In this document: positions 17,217 through 26,076 of the stretch, in pieces
How the letters are laid out: every line of letters begins with the position of its first letter
Numbering within the stretch: the first letter of the stretch is position 1
Notes under the pieces: model-generated
What the model was told of the DNA's origin: nothing
Databases searched by the model: none
Seen by the model: only the letters and a program-made list of their open reading frames with translations
Made by a program: the position numbers and the translations under genes
Assembly (NCBI RefSeq): GCF_001618685.1
Contig: NZ_CP014342.1
Span: 2,728,001-2,792,000, forward strand
Reading direction: 5' to 3'
DNA length: 64,000 bases
Source of the DNA: Geobacillus subterraneus
Lineage (GTDB): Bacteria > Bacillota > Bacilli > Bacillales > Anoxybacillaceae

Positions 17217-18398
17217 ATGGGAGGAGCGCTCGATGGCGTGCGTGTTCTCGACCTGTCACGCGTGTTGGCCGGTCCATACGCGACGATGATTTTAGGCGAT
17301 TTAGGGGCCGATGTCATCAAAATCGAGGCGCCTGGCGGATCGGATGACACCCGGTTTTGGGGGCCGCCGTTTCAAAATGGCATGAGCGCTTACTATACAG
17401 CCGTCAATCGCAATAAGCGGAGCATGACCGTCGATTTAAAAACGGAGGAAGGGAGAAAAACGGTCTTCCGCCTGGCGGAAACAGCCGATGTCGTCATCCA
17501 CAATTTCAAAACCGGAACGATGGACAAATGGGGGCTTGGCTATGAAGCGCTGTCCCGGCTGAATCCGCGCCTCATCTATTGCTCGATCACCGGGTTCGGC
17601 GAAACCGGGCCGCTTGCCCCGCTCGCCGGCTACGACTACATCATTCAAGCGATGAGCGGCTGGATGAGCATTAACGGCGCCCCGGACACCGGTCCGCTTA
17701 AGGTCGGCGTAGCCGTTACCGATGTATTTACCGGCCTGTACGCTGCCATCGCCATTGAAGCGGCGTTGCTTGCCCGCGAAAAAACGGGACGCGGGCAAAA
17801 AATCGACCTATCGCTCTTTGACTGCGCGATCGGCGCGCTGGTCAATGTCGCCGCCAATTACTTATTATCCGGCGACGTTCCAAAGCCGCTTGGTAATGAA
17901 CATCCGAACATCGTTCCGTATTCAACGTACGAGGCAAGTGACGGTCCGATCGTCATCGCTATCGGCAATGACCGGCAGTTTCAAGCGCTTTGTTCATTAT
18001 TGTCCGACCGTTCGATCGGGGCCGATCCGCGCTTCCAGACGAACCCGGGCCGCGTCGCCCACCGCGACGAACTCAACCGGCGGCTGAACGAGGAGATCAA
18101 ACAACGGACGCGGGCGGAATGGCAGCGCCTGCTCGCTGAGAAAGGCATCCCGTGCGGCCCGGTGCAGACGCTGGACGAACTGTTTCGCCATCCGCAAACG
18201 GCAGCGCGCGAAATGACAGTCACCATGCACCATCCGACCGTCGGTCCGCTCCCGCTTGTCGCCAGTCCGCTCAAGCTATCCGGAACACCCGTATCCTACC
18301 GGCTGCCGCCGCCGCTCGCCGGCGAGCATAACGGCGAAGCCGAAATCGGATGGCGAAACGGGCACGCGCCCCAAAGCGGACAGAACGAATCGCCATGA
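17217..18398 (+). CDS. CaiB/BaiF-type (class III) CoA-transferase
   Basis: A 393-residue family III CoA-transferase. The N-terminal signature VRVLDLSRVLAGPYATMILG is followed by GADVIKIEAPGGSDDTR, and the catalytic Asp is in VGVAVTDVFTGLYAA near residue 167. These enzymes move CoA between carboxylic acids through an aspartyl-CoA thioester. The next gene, 102 nt downstream, is an acyl-CoA dehydrogenase, and such pairs are often glutarate CoA-transferase with glutaryl-CoA dehydrogenase. That assignment is an inference; formyl-, mesaconyl- or carnitine-type substrates cannot be excluded. AAGGAGGGAATCCG precedes the ATG. Confidence 0.88.
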   Translation: MGGALDGVRVLDLSRVLAGPYATMILGDLGADVIKIEAPGGSDDTRFWGPPFQNGMSAYYTAVNRNKRSMTVDLKTEEGRKTVFRLAETADVVIHNFKTGTMDKWGLGYEALSRLNPRLIYCSITGFGETGPLAPLAGYDYIIQAMSGWMSINGAPDTGPLKVGVAVTDVFTGLYAAIAIEAALLAREKTGRGQKIDLSLFDCAIGALVNVAANYLLSGDVPKPLGNEHPNIVPYSTYEASDGPIVIAIGNDRQFQALCSLLSDRSIGADPRFQTNPGRVAHRDELNRRLNEEIKQRTRAEWQRLLAEKGIPCGPVQTLDELFRHPQTAAREMTVTMHHPTVGPLPLVASPLKLSGTPVSYRLPPPLAGEHNGEAEIGWRNGHAPQSGQNESP

Positions 18399-18499
18399 CC
18401 AATGGAGAATCACTGCTTCTTGCAGCGGCTGGCGCCCGCAAGCGCTGACTTATACAATCATCTTTCACCAACAAATTCATGCATAGGGGGATCAAAACG

Positions 18500-19699
18500 A
18501 TGATGAACTTCGACTTTACACCGGAACAAGAGATGTTGCGGCAAACGGTGCGCAAGTTTGTCGACAAAGAAATTATGCCGTATATCAAAGAATGGGATGA
18601 GCGCGGCGCATTTGACCGCAACATTTTCAAACGGCTCGCCGAGCTCAATTTAATGGGCGTCTGCATTCCGGAGCAATATGGCGGCATGGGGATGGACTAC
18701 AACTCGCTCGCCATCGTCTGCGAAGAGCTCGAGCGCGGCGACACCGCCTTCCGCACCGCCGTCTCGGTTCACACCGGGCTCAACAGCTTAACGCTGCTGC
18801 AATGGGGAACGGAAGAACAAAAACAAAAATATCTCGTCCCGCAAGCCCGCGGGGAAAAAATCGGCGCGTTTGGCCTGACCGAACCAAACGCCGGCTCGGA
18901 CGTCGCTTCGATTCAAACGACCGCTGTCCGCGATGGCGATGACTATATTTTAAACGGACAAAAAACGTGGATTTCCCTTGCTGATATCGCCGATCATTTC
19001 CTCGTATTCGCCTATACGGATAAATCGAAAAAGCATCGCGGCATTTCCGCTTTTATCGTTGAACGGACAATGCCCGGCTTTTCGTCGCGCCCGATTAAAG
19101 GGAAGCTTGGCATCCGCTCCGGCAACACAGGCGAGCTGTTTTTTGACAACGTCCGCGTCCCGAAAGAAAACTTGCTCGGCGAGGAAGGTGAAGGGTTCAA
19201 AATCGCCATGTCCGCGCTTGACAACGGCCGCTTCACCGTCGCTGCCGGCGCCGTCGGCCTCATTATGGCGTGCTTGGAAGCGAGCGTCAAATATTGTCAT
19301 GAACGAAAAACGTTCGGCAAAGAAATCGGCCGCCATCAACTCGTTCAGCAAATGATCGCCCGCATGGAAGCCGGCCTGCAAATCAGCCGCCTGCTCGTCT
19401 ACAAAGTCGGATTTTTGAAAAACGAAGGCCGCCGCTGCACGCGGGAAACATCGCTCGCCAAATGGATCGCCTGCGACTACGCCAACCAAGCGGCCGATGA
19501 CGCCGTTCAAGTCCATGGCGCTTATGGCTACTCGAACGAATATCCGGTCGAACGCTACTTGCGCAACTCAAAAGCGCCGGTCATATACGAAGGCACGCGC
19601 GAAATTCATACGATCATGCAGGCGGAGTATGTGCTTGGCTACCGCGAGGACAAACCGCTGCGCAAAACATTGCCGGCATGGCGGCCAGACGAGGACTAA
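18500..19699 (+). CDS. Acyl-CoA dehydrogenase
   Basis: A 399-residue flavoprotein of the acyl-CoA dehydrogenase family. Signature GAFGLTEPNAGSD lies near residue 120, the FAD/substrate region KTWISLADIADHF near residue 153, and QVHGAYGYSNEYPVER near residue 335. The catalytic base is the Glu in VIYEGTREIH near residue 362, the position used by short-chain and glutaryl-CoA dehydrogenases. The ATG at 18500 follows AGGGGGATCAAAACG. Co-transcribed with the CoA-transferase gene; together they suggest activation and oxidation of a short-chain or dicarboxylic acid. Confidence 0.9.
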   Translation: MMNFDFTPEQEMLRQTVRKFVDKEIMPYIKEWDERGAFDRNIFKRLAELNLMGVCIPEQYGGMGMDYNSLAIVCEELERGDTAFRTAVSVHTGLNSLTLLQWGTEEQKQKYLVPQARGEKIGAFGLTEPNAGSDVASIQTTAVRDGDDYILNGQKTWISLADIADHFLVFAYTDKSKKHRGISAFIVERTMPGFSSRPIKGKLGIRSGNTGELFFDNVRVPKENLLGEEGEGFKIAMSALDNGRFTVAAGAVGLIMACLEASVKYCHERKTFGKEIGRHQLVQQMIARMEAGLQISRLLVYKVGFLKNEGRRCTRETSLAKWIACDYANQAADDAVQVHGAYGYSNEYPVERYLRNSKAPVIYEGTREIHTIMQAEYVLGYREDKPLRKTLPAWRPDED

Positions 19700-19742
19700 A
19701 ACAACGGCGAAACAACGGCGGCCCCATCTCGCCGCCGCGCGC

Positions 19743-19783
19743 AAAAACGCGGCTGTCCTCATCCGTCGATGAGGAGCAGCCGC
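19743..19783 (-). terminator. Terminator of the DUF3870 gene
   Basis: GCGGCTG-CTCCTCATC paired with GATGAGGA-CAGCCGC, followed on the minus strand by GTTTTTGC. It starts directly at the DUF3870 stop and lies convergently with the acyl-CoA dehydrogenase gene. Confidence 0.85.
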
Positions 19784-20101
19784 CTATTGTTCTTTCTCGT
19801 CCATTTTGCAAAATTGTTTGTACAAATCTTTCAGCGCCGCACAAAGAGCGGAATGCGCTTTGCCTAAATACCCCTCGTCAAGCTCAGCCAACAGCTCGTC
19901 AATGCCGTCGCGCAGCGAATGGCCGCGAAGCAGCCGGGCGACATAGTCGCGCCCGTGTTCAGTGGCAAGGGTGCACGACGCCTCAACGATCACTCCGTAC
20001 TTTTTATCAATTTCCGCCGTAATCGTTAACGTATCGTAAAGGCTTTTCGCCGCCATTCCGGCTGGCAGTCGCGCATGGCCGGCGATAAACTGTGTTTTCA
20101 T
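19784..20101 (-). CDS. DUF3870 protein
   Basis: A 105-residue protein beginning KTQFIAGHARLPAGM and containing KYGVIVEASCTLATEHG near residue 34 and GYLGKAHSALCAALKDLYKQ near residue 78, all typical of DUF3870. The family is common in Firmicutes near amino-acid or acyl-CoA catabolic genes. It has two Cys but no clear metal motif. GAGGGAGAGCGG precedes the ATG. It is convergent with the acyl-CoA dehydrogenase gene. The function is unknown. Confidence 0.8.
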   Translation of the reverse strand: MKTQFIAGHARLPAGMAAKSLYDTLTITAEIDKKYGVIVEASCTLATEHGRDYVARLLRGHSLRDGIDELLAELDEGYLGKAHSALCAALKDLYKQFCKMDEKEQ

Positions 20102-20215
20102 CCGCTCTCCCTCTTTCCTTCTCGCCTGATGTTTCCTGCGTCATCTGCTATGTTATTTCGCTGCCCCGTGCCGTTTTCCCTGCCTTTTTGTTGACAATTG
20201 GCTGAGGACGAAGGG

Positions 20216-20968
20216 TTATTCCTCCTGTAGCTGATCGATCATGCGGAACTGCTTTACCATATAGTCAAACCGGGCGCCATGCCCTTCGCTCGCTTCAACA
20301 AAATACCGTTGCTCAATAATAAACGCGCCGCCTTTTCCGTTTGGAACAACATAATATTTAACGACTTCGTCATTCCACTGATGCCCGGCTTCCCCGTGAA
20401 TCACATAGCCATCCACCGGTTCGTTCACTTTTCCGGTTTGAATGATGACCGGGTATTTCTCCTTTACTTCCTGCTCTAGCTCGACGGCCACCATCTCTGG
20501 GGATCGGTCCGTCACTTGACGAATTTCCATATATACCGGCGGAATGTTGGCGCCCCCTTGATGAAGCGGCACAATCCGGTCGTACCCGTTCTTTGTTTCA
20601 AGCCGGTACATACTTTCATCGATGTAAATGATATAGCCGGCTTTCCCTTCGTTCAACGTCACCTCTTTTTGTTCCTTTTGGCCTTCTATTTCCTCCGTGA
20701 TCACTTTTTTCGAGGCAAACCATTGCCTCACTTGATCAATCGCCGCCTGGCCAGGGGCGGTGAACAAAAATGCCAGCACAACCGTTGCCGCCACGGAAGC
20801 CATCGGCCATACCCACCTGCCTACACGGCGGCGTTTCCGTCGCTCTTTTACCATACGGGAGCGAAGATGCACCCATACATCCTCTTTCTGCTCCGCTGCC
20901 TCATCCGTTCCGTACAGCAACGCCGTTTGGATCATTTCGTCCCATTTCCGCTCATCCATTTGTCGCAC
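20216..20968 (-). CDS. Putative membrane-anchored anti-sigma factor
   Basis: A 250-residue protein with one membrane segment (VWPMASVAATVVLAFLFTAP, about residues 50-70), a basic cytosolic N-terminus and an extracellular domain of about 180 residues. It overlaps the ECF sigma-factor gene by 17 nt if the GTG at 20968 is used, or by 8 nt from the ATG at 20959; both have plausible ribosome-binding sites. The layout (sigma gene first, single-pass protein second, overlapping) is that of sigma/anti-sigma pairs. No zinc-binding HxxxCxxC motif is present, so it would be a non-ZAS type. The regulatory role is inferred from context. Confidence 0.7.
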   Translation of the reverse strand: MRQMDERKWDEMIQTALLYGTDEAAEQKEDVWVHLRSRMVKERRKRRRVGRWVWPMASVAATVVLAFLFTAPGQAAIDQVRQWFASKKVITEEIEGQKEQKEVTLNEGKAGYIIYIDESMYRLETKNGYDRIVPLHQGGANIPPVYMEIRQVTDRSPEMVAVELEQEVKEKYPVIIQTGKVNEPVDGYVIHGEAGHQWNDEVVKYYVVPNGKGGAFIIEQRYFVEASEGHGARFDYMVKQFRMIDQLQEE

Positions 20969-21494
20969 CCCTTTCCTCCTCCATTTTCATCCATTTCATT
21001 AGTTGGCTGCGCGCTTTAAACAGCCGCGATTTTACAGTATTGACGTTTAAATCGAGAATGTCGGCGATTTCCTCATCGGTGAATCCTTGCAAATATTTCA
21101 GCACTATAGGAATACGCTGCTTTTCCTTCAACCGCCCGATCGCTTTGTACAGCTCTTCATACTGTGCAAACGCGTAACGCTCTTCATACGACAGAAAACC
21201 GGCAGCTCCCATCTCCTCGCTCAAGATGGCAACAGCGCGCTGTTTTTTCATAAACCGCCGGCATTCATTGATCAAAATGCGGTAAAACCATGGCCGAAAC
21301 GGCCTAGAGGGGTCAAAGCGCCCGATATGGTCATAGACGCGGATAAACGTTTCCTGTACAGCATCCGCCGCGTTCGCACTGCTTCCGGTCACCGCTGCTG
21401 CCACGCGCAAAGCATATTCTGCGTAAAGCTGATACAATTCAGCGAATGCTCCTTCATCGCCGTGCCGAATCCGCTCGATCAGCTCCCTCTCCAT
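20952..21494 (-). CDS. ECF-type RNA polymerase sigma factor
   Basis: A 180-residue sigma-70 family protein of the ECF class. Region 2 spans about residues 13-85, with DAVQETFIRVYDHIGRFDP and PFRPWFYRILINECRRF. Region 4 near residues 115-170 has a helix-turn-helix (LKYLQGFTDEEIADILDLNVNTVKSRLFKAR). AGATGGAGAGGGAGCTGATC surrounds the start. I cannot assign a B. subtilis orthologue; several ECF factors have this length. It is likely autoregulated with the following anti-sigma-like gene. Confidence 0.9.
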   Translation of the reverse strand: MERELIERIRHGDEGAFAELYQLYAEYALRVAAAVTGSSANAADAVQETFIRVYDHIGRFDPSRPFRPWFYRILINECRRFMKKQRAVAILSEEMGAAGFLSYEERYAFAQYEELYKAIGRLKEKQRIPIVLKYLQGFTDEEIADILDLNVNTVKSRLFKARSQLMKWMKMEEERGATNG

Positions 21495-21563
21495 CTCTCC
21501 ACCTCCCGAAAAGGGGTTTTCACTTTATATACCCGCGATAGCGGCCAAACGTTTTTCTTTTTT

Positions 21564-21602
21564 ATAAAAAAAGCCGCTTGCTTCGTAAACCGGGCAAGCG
21601 GC
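21564..21602 (-). terminator. Terminator of dabBA
   Basis: The stem GCCGCTTGC with GCAAGCGGC followed on the minus strand by TTTTTTTATAAAAAA, about 20 nt past the dabA stop. Confidence 0.9.
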
Positions 21603-21623
21603 GATGATTTTCCTAATTCACAT

Positions 21624-24248
21624 TTAGCGTGGCTGCACCGATAAGGCGCGAGCGCTCTCCCATTTCACCCACGCCCCACTATGCGGATCGATGGAGGCAA
21701 GGCGGAGCCAACCGTTTTCAACTTTTTGGCGAAAGTCGCCGTTTTCGCTGAGCAACCGTTCGATATAATAAGACGGCGCCTCAATAATGACGAGCAGGCG
21801 GAGCGGAGAATGGAACAGCTCGCGGTCAGATGCCGCCACCGACTGCCACGGCAAGCCGGTCAGCAGATCGCTTCCGTTCCCTTGCATGACGCCGATGCCG
21901 CCTGTAACCGTCTGGGTCGTTTTATCGCCGCTTCCGTAGTAGTGCGGCGCGACAGTTGACGCGTAATATTGCAAATTGATCCACTGACCGACGGTCGCCG
22001 GCCCGGCGATAATGCCGGCCAACGCTTCACCGGTCGGATCCTCGCGCCAATCGTAGCTATGCAAAAACACTCTTCCGTCCAAATGGACACCTTTTGTTAA
22101 CGCCCTCCGGCCAATGAAAAAGGCGGTGTTTCCGGCTAATCCCCATTCCGGACGAACTTCGCTCCAGTCAACCGCGCGGCGCTGCGCTTCTGCCACCGGG
22201 TCGTGCGGCATGCCGCCAACATGCGGCAGCTTCGCCATCCGCTCAGCGTTCGCATGACGGCTCACACCGCCGAGGACCCGCTTGAGTTGGTCAAACGACC
22301 GCTGAGCCGCTTCTGATAACGGCGGCACCTCCAACCAGCGCAGTTCGTCAACGGTCGTGATATGTTCCGCAGCGACAAACACCGTCTCCTCCGGAATGAC
22401 TATTCCCTCTTTTGCCAGCTCGGCTCGCACGCTAGGCAAATTCGCCAATGCGGTAAACACGCGGGCGTTAAATGCTCCGGCGGCACCGCCGCACGCTCCG
22501 CAGTCAAGCGCCGAGGCGTACGGGTTGTTTGCCGTTTCGCTTTCGTGGCCGCAAACGACGACAAGGGGGGCAAACGAGGACGTCAGGCCGATGTTGACAA
22601 GCAGTTGCTTAACATATTGGACTTGCTCCTCTTTTGTCAAACCGACCGGCAGTCCGGCCGCTTCGTCCCCGCTATGGCGATGGAGCGACAACATCGTTTT
22701 TGGTTTTTGTTCCGTCGTCGTTTCAGCGCGGCGAATCACCCGCCCGGCCCAAGCTGGCGCTGCGCTCCGAGCGAGCGTATGCAAGCCGAGCCATGGCCCG
22801 CTCATTTCCGGAAGCAATAAGCCGGCCAATATGTGCTGCTTGATTTTTTTAAACGTTTCACCGACAAAGCGAAGCGCATCGCGCCGGCGGCGATAGGGTT
22901 TGGCTTCCTCTTGATCCGCCGTTTCGCGAATTTCATGCTGGGGCGCGACGATCGCCGGGCACGATGGGTGGGCATCATCGCTGTCAAGCGCGCGCGTCTG
23001 AATCGGCAAGCCAAAAAAGCCGGCACATCCGTATGTTTCAAACGGCCCAGCTGCTTCCAAATGCCGGCGAAACGGCTCGGAACGAACGTCAATACAAAAC
23101 AGCAGCTGAGCTGCGGCCCGCTCTGGTTCGCTCACCGGACGGCGCGTGGACACCGCCTCTTTCAGCCTTGCTTCATCCGTATCTTCCCACGCCTCAAGCC
23201 AAAGGTGACGGCGGTCAATCCGCCAAAAGCGATCCGCAAAAGCCAGGCGGGCTTGTTGTTCGTCCGGCCGCAAGCGCCGCCAGTCTTCCGGCGCCATTCC
23301 GGCCCAATGAAACCAAGCGGCCAACAACGGAAGAACATCGTTCCGATCTCCGTTTTCTTCCTCGCCTAACGGCAAATGCGGGGCGGCAAGCGCCCACTCG
23401 AGCGAGAGCCGGACAGCTAAATAACCGATCAATCCATCCACCTCATCGCCTGCTTGACGCGATCGCCACACTGTCATGCCGGCCCAGCCAGGCAGCGCCA
23501 GCAAATGCGCCTCCACATACGCCACTGCGTCTTCGTCCTGCACCCCCAGTTTTTCAAGCGCCTGGCGCAGCGCCTCATTTGGATCGTGCGGCCAATCGGA
23601 AAGCCGCTTCCGTTCATCTTTCGAAAGCGCTGGGTCCGCGGCGGCAAGCTGGCGCCATGCCTGATAAAAACCGCGCTCACGATGCGGAAGCGTCCATGAC
23701 GCCCCGCTTTCATCATAAAACAGCTTGCACCACTTGATCATCTGTTGATCAAGCCGTTCGGCGATGTTGCCCAACCGTGCGCTGACCGGCCGGACAGCCG
23801 TCAGACGCAGCTGCGTTGCCTCCGCCAACGGTACCAGCTCCGCAAGACCAAACGCTTCCTCCGGCACCGTGTCGTTCCAAAGGAGGGCGCGGCAAAGCCG
23901 TTCCGCTTCGTGGCGCGGCGCCGGAAGCGGCTGTTTGTCAAGCCAGCGCTGCAGCCGTTGCTCAACGAACGAAAGATCGATCTCTCCTTTGGCCAACGCT
24001 GTATGGAACACGGCCATCGGCGGATACAAGTCGATCCCATACACTTGTTGCAACCGATCGGCTGCATCGGCAAACCGTTCCCTTTCAAACCCCATCCACG
24101 GATGGCGGGCGATAAATGCCGAAATCGGCCAAAGCGGGGCAATCGCCTTTGCCGCCTCTTTGACCATGTCAGCGAGCGGGCGGCCTTGCACGCGATCCCG
24201 CTTGAATACTCCAACCGTTCGCTCAATCGGCATCGCACTTTTATTCAT
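21624..24248 (-). CDS. dabA: Inorganic carbon transporter subunit DabA (DUF2309)
   Basis: An 874-residue UPF0753/DUF2309 protein. DabA is a beta-carbonic-anhydrase-like subunit that, with the membrane protein DabB, traps CO2 as bicarbonate in an energy-driven way. The zinc site can be read: Cys and Asp in LLFCIDVRSE near residue 390, His in VVCGHESET near residue 563, and Cys in ALDCGACGG near residue 580. GGAGGGAATGGCTC precedes the ATG. It overlaps the end of dabB by 8 nt, so the two are translationally coupled. B. subtilis calls this gene ybcC. The function is known from Halothiobacillus and related systems; here it is inferred from family and partner. Confidence 0.93.
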   Translation of the reverse strand: MNKSAMPIERTVGVFKRDRVQGRPLADMVKEAAKAIAPLWPISAFIARHPWMGFERERFADAADRLQQVYGIDLYPPMAVFHTALAKGEIDLSFVEQRLQRWLDKQPLPAPRHEAERLCRALLWNDTVPEEAFGLAELVPLAEATQLRLTAVRPVSARLGNIAERLDQQMIKWCKLFYDESGASWTLPHRERGFYQAWRQLAAADPALSKDERKRLSDWPHDPNEALRQALEKLGVQDEDAVAYVEAHLLALPGWAGMTVWRSRQAGDEVDGLIGYLAVRLSLEWALAAPHLPLGEEENGDRNDVLPLLAAWFHWAGMAPEDWRRLRPDEQQARLAFADRFWRIDRRHLWLEAWEDTDEARLKEAVSTRRPVSEPERAAAQLLFCIDVRSEPFRRHLEAAGPFETYGCAGFFGLPIQTRALDSDDAHPSCPAIVAPQHEIRETADQEEAKPYRRRRDALRFVGETFKKIKQHILAGLLLPEMSGPWLGLHTLARSAAPAWAGRVIRRAETTTEQKPKTMLSLHRHSGDEAAGLPVGLTKEEQVQYVKQLLVNIGLTSSFAPLVVVCGHESETANNPYASALDCGACGGAAGAFNARVFTALANLPSVRAELAKEGIVIPEETVFVAAEHITTVDELRWLEVPPLSEAAQRSFDQLKRVLGGVSRHANAERMAKLPHVGGMPHDPVAEAQRRAVDWSEVRPEWGLAGNTAFFIGRRALTKGVHLDGRVFLHSYDWREDPTGEALAGIIAGPATVGQWINLQYYASTVAPHYYGSGDKTTQTVTGGIGVMQGNGSDLLTGLPWQSVAASDRELFHSPLRLLVIIEAPSYYIERLLSENGDFRQKVENGWLRLASIDPHSGAWVKWESARALSVQPR

Positions 24249-25743
24249 GAGCCATTCCCTCCTTCATATAGGATGCCAAGTAATGCGGATGCGTCTCCAT
24301 TGCCGCTAGGCGCGGCTCTCCAAGGTGAACGAGCCGCATATACAAACGAATGGCAAGCGCTGACGTGCGCTCGTTCGCGATCCAATAGGCAGCGAGCGCC
24401 GCCGCGGCGAATAACATGCCTGCCATCCATTCGAACGGAGCAGTCGGAATGAACACGGATGCTCCCCCTTCACCGAAGAGCGCCATAAACTCATGGCGCA
24501 CCGTTTCCGAAACAAACGCCAAGGCGGCGACAACAGCGAAGCCAAGCCAGCGGCCTTCGCGAAAGTCGGCGAGCCGTCCCCAGGCGACCGCCGCCGAAGC
24601 GCCAAGCAGGAGCGCACTTAACAAGCGAGCCGGTTCACCGGGAGCTGCAAACCAAAAGGCTGCCCCAAGCAGTGCGCCGACGACCATGCTGCCCCGCCAT
24701 GAACCTCCCGCTTTTCGATATCCCGCCCGGCCCACTCGCGGGACGACCGAACCGGACTGCAGAAAAAGCGTCGCTTTAAACAACCCGTGCAGCACTAAAT
24801 GCACAACCGCCGCCCCATAAGCGCCAAGGGCGCATTGCACAAGCATGACGCCCATTTGCGCCATCGTTGACGCGACAAGCTGGCGCTTATAGTCAACATG
24901 CACCAAGCTGATCCCGGTTCCGATCAAAATTGAGAAAAAGGCGATCATAAACAGTGCTACATGCGCCTCCGTCCCACTAAAAAGCGGAGAAAAACGCCAA
25001 AGCAACAGCCCGCCGGCATTGACGAGCCCGGCATGCATGACCGCCGACACCGGTGTCGGTGTTACTGCCGATTCCATCAGCCAGCGGTGAAACGGCCATT
25101 GTCCAGCCGGGATGATCGCCGCCAAAATAAGCAGCCCGTTCATCACTGCCTTCTCCCAGGCACCTAGACGTGCAAGGTGCTCCACTGACAGCGCCGAAGC
25201 AAGACGCCATTCGCCGGTCGCCGCCCCAAGCCACCCAACTACAACGGCGACAGCCAGCCAACTGATGCCAAATACCGCGGCCATCTGTCGGGCGACGAAC
25301 CGAGCGGGCCCCCACTCTTTTTTCAACCCGGTTAATGCTACAAGGCCGATCAACGGCAGCCCCCAGCATATGACCATCAAACGCAAGTCACCGCCCGCCC
25401 ATGTGAGTGAAGCGGCAAAGGCGGTCCAAGTCAACAGCGAAAAATAAAGCCGATACGCACGGTCGCCATGCAAATAACGGATCGCAAACCGTTGAATCGC
25501 CCAGCTAAGGAGCGAAATATAGACACCAGCCAGCCAGGTGACCGTATCAAATCGCCATATCCCGACTTCCACGGCACCAGCGCCGATCCATCCCGACAGC
25601 GCTGCCGCCCCCGGCAGAAGCAACAGCCAGACGTGTACGTGCACATACCGCTCCGGCACGCGCGGAAATAGCCATACGATCGCGCTGGCAAACACAATCG
25701 CCACCGCTGCCAGCCAGCCCCATACGAACCATTCAAGCTCCAT
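24241..25743 (-). CDS. dabB: Inorganic carbon transporter subunit DabB (NDH-5-like)
   Basis: A 500-residue membrane protein of the proton-conducting NuoL/MrpA/NdhF group, with about 13 predicted helices. The core AIIPAGQWPFHRWLMESAVT near residue 215 and VSAVMHAGLVNAGGLLL near residue 238 carry the conserved Trp, His and membrane-embedded charged residues of this family. DabB couples ion movement to CO2 hydration by DabA. The ATG at 25743 follows GGGAGGAGATGTTT; a longer frame runs into the leader. It is preceded by a 290-nt leader with a terminator and two repeated hairpins (see those entries). Confidence 0.92.
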   Translation of the reverse strand: MELEWFVWGWLAAVAIVFASAIVWLFPRVPERYVHVHVWLLLLPGAAALSGWIGAGAVEVGIWRFDTVTWLAGVYISLLSWAIQRFAIRYLHGDRAYRLYFSLLTWTAFAASLTWAGGDLRLMVICWGLPLIGLVALTGLKKEWGPARFVARQMAAVFGISWLAVAVVVGWLGAATGEWRLASALSVEHLARLGAWEKAVMNGLLILAAIIPAGQWPFHRWLMESAVTPTPVSAVMHAGLVNAGGLLLWRFSPLFSGTEAHVALFMIAFFSILIGTGISLVHVDYKRQLVASTMAQMGVMLVQCALGAYGAAVVHLVLHGLFKATLFLQSGSVVPRVGRAGYRKAGGSWRGSMVVGALLGAAFWFAAPGEPARLLSALLLGASAAVAWGRLADFREGRWLGFAVVAALAFVSETVRHEFMALFGEGGASVFIPTAPFEWMAGMLFAAAALAAYWIANERTSALAIRLYMRLVHLGEPRLAAMETHPHYLASYMKEGMAHE

Positions 25744-25783
25744 AAACATCTCCTCCCTCATCCGCTTGCTTTTTCACGGGAGA

Positions 25784-25867
25784 AAAAGAAAAAACCGGCT
25801 ATGTCAATCAAGCAAGGCGGCCGAAAAAAGGCCGTTCCATTGCCTATAGATTGCCCATAGCCGGTTT
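25784..25867 (-). terminator. Attenuator terminator upstream of dabB
   Basis: On the minus strand AACCGGCTATG pairs with CATAGCCGGTT (11 bp, perfect), with a loop of about 50 nt that contains its own GGCC-based hairpin, then TTTTTTCTTTTT. It ends about 40 nt before the dabB ATG. Its 5' arm begins in the last bases of leader hairpin B (25860-25920), so the two structures cannot form together. Confidence 0.75.
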
Positions 25868-25988
25868 ATCTTCAACCAATCACTGATGGACTGTTTGAAG
25901 ATCTCCCGTCGTTAGTTGTGCAACGGACATCGGTCGGTTTCCCTTCAACGAACCTAAGCAGATGTAGGTTTTTTGAAGGGCTCCCGAC
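25860..25988 (-). promoter_or_regulatory. Tandem-hairpin leader of dabBA, candidate regulatory RNA
   Basis: Two hairpins of the same design lie 12 nt apart. Hairpin A (25933-25988): outer stem GTCGG/CCGAC, an internal loop GAG opposite AAA, an inner stem CCCTTCAA/TTGAAGGG. Hairpin B (25860-25920): outer stem GACGG/CCGGC, the same GAG/AAA internal loop, inner stem ATCTTCAA/TTGAAGAT. The inner and outer pairs differ between copies but remain paired, while the internal loop is unchanged. B's 3' outer arm is shared with the terminator. I cannot match this to a known riboswitch class. Confidence 0.6.
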
Positions 25989-26038
25989 AATAACGTCCTC
26001 TTTATTTATTCTATACTTACTGTATAAAAGTTGTTTCA

Positions 26039-26067
26039 ATTATACAACAATTCCGCCAGCCTGTCAT
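26039..26067 (-). promoter_or_regulatory. Sigma-A promoter of dabBA
   Basis: Minus strand -35 ATGACA (26062-26067), 17-bp spacer, -10 TATAAT (26039-26044). It lies between the DUF2294 stop and the tandem hairpins; transcription would start near 26033. Confidence 0.75.
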
Positions 26068-26076
26068 CTGAAAAAT

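Noticed and set aside
22964..23737. 257-residue open frame opposite dabA
   Set aside because: Shadow of the high-GC dabA coding sequence; composition is Arg/Pro/Ala noise.
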